64,000 nucleotides of DNA. It comes from JBASEY01 sp964404285. GTDB taxonomy: Bacteria > CSSED10-310. How positions within the stretch are numbered: position 1 is the first letter of the stretch; each line of letters opens with the position of its first letter. Shown one piece after another: positions 63,826 through 64,000 of the stretch. The stretch covers positions 124,001 to 188,000 of the forward strand of contig CAYOJK010000003.1 in the NCBI GenBank assembly GCA_964404285.1. Direction: 5' to 3'. A program made the translations under genes and the position numbers. The notes under the pieces are model-generated. The model was not told where the DNA came from. It did no database searches and was given only the letters and a program-made list of their open reading frames with translations.

Positions 63826-64000
63826 TCAGACAAAATATCTTCGAATTCTATTTACCATTTTATGGGTTTTATTGGTTACGGCTTGTCAAAAGCAACCTGA
63901 ATTACAGCCCATTGATGAAGGATCAAAGCTTGAACTCAGTGTACAAGTGAGCGGACTTCCTGATGTCATTACCGGTAATACACTTCATAAAATAGATTAT
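63773..64000 (+). CDS. Second lipoprotein, 3'-partial
   Basis: Start at ATG 63773, inside the previous gene by 53 bases, with GGAG upstream. A membrane-type signal (RILFTILWVLLVTAC) ends in a Cys that fits a lipobox, then an acidic stretch QPELQPIDEGSKLELSV. The frame is open to the right edge. Function cannot be judged. Confidence 0.6.
   Translation, partial: MILRFLKQIKALPARFYNQTKYLRILFTILWVLLVTACQKQPELQPIDEGSKLELSVQVSGLPDVITGNTLHKIDY

Noticed and set aside
1..64000. CRISPR arrays, tRNA genes, insertion sequences or attachment sites
   Set aside because: Reading the gaps showed no regularly spaced repeats, cloverleaf sequences, transposase genes or flanking duplications.

Overview
The window is about 40% G+C by eye. 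It comes from a Gram-negative-type (diderm) bacterium: it encodes several lipoproteins, a type IV pilus motor set (pilB, pilT, pilC, pilS, pilR), inner-membrane modules of a non-flagellar type III secretion system (T3SS), and undecaprenyl-carrier metabolism. The gene mix (giant NHL-propeller/glycosyltransferase fusions, DUF2298 membrane proteins best known from Chloroflexi and Archaea, and a T3SS next to a type IV pilus) suggests an uncultured or poorly sampled phylum. I cannot name it from sequence alone. I saw no tRNA, rRNA, CRISPR array, insertion sequence or prophage. No gene-free stretch exceeds 300 bases; the longest gaps are about 210 bases.

Layout. (1) 1-17795 is a surface-glycosylation locus of GT-C type (dolichyl-phosphate-mannose-dependent-like) membrane proteins, four of them fused to NHL-type beta-propellers at one end or the other. 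Two DUF2298 units are present, one inside a 1924-residue triple fusion. A DPM1-like family 2 glycosyltransferase (17788-18750) probably supplies polyprenyl-phosphate-linked sugar. Genes on + (1-9500) and - (9690-22365) converge on a hairpin-rich gap. (2) 18761-22365 on - continues the same gene string with a tRNA-dihydrouridine synthase, a divergent polysaccharide deacetylase and an S41-family protein that seems to have lost catalytic residues. (3) 22579-41338 is mostly housekeeping: HAD phosphatase, SppA, flavin and FAD oxidoreductases, aldo/keto reductase, an ASADH paralogue without its catalytic cysteine, a pseudopilin-like lipoprotein, a class III nucleotidyl cyclase, nadA-nadB, a flippase-like membrane protein, rsmA, uppP, a sirtuin, tldD-tldE and a secreted protein.

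(4) 41428-51026 is a compact T3SS operon behind a consensus sigma-70 promoter: sctK, sctL, a small ORF, a sctF candidate, a TPR chaperone (SctG-like), sctI, sctJ, sctN, sctO, sctP, sctQ, a FliO-like gene, sctR, sctS, sctT. Most genes overlap by a few bases. SctQ has an intact FHA domain at its N-terminus and a consensus internal ribosome-binding site that would make a separate SctQ-C. SctU, SctV, SctC and SctD are not in the window. clpX follows 55 bases later. (5) 52436-59742 is pilB-pilT-pilC-pilS-pilR, the motor, platform and two-component regulator of a type IV pilus. It is followed by a small membrane protein, a convergent membrane-fused spermidine-synthase-like gene and two overlapping lipoprotein genes at the right edge.

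Working together: region 1 with GT2, the flippase-like protein and UppP outlines a lipid-carrier-dependent extracytoplasmic glycosylation pathway. Regions 4 and 5 give the cell two envelope-spanning machines. The FHA domain on SctQ raises the possibility that the T3SS sorting platform responds to threonine phosphorylation.
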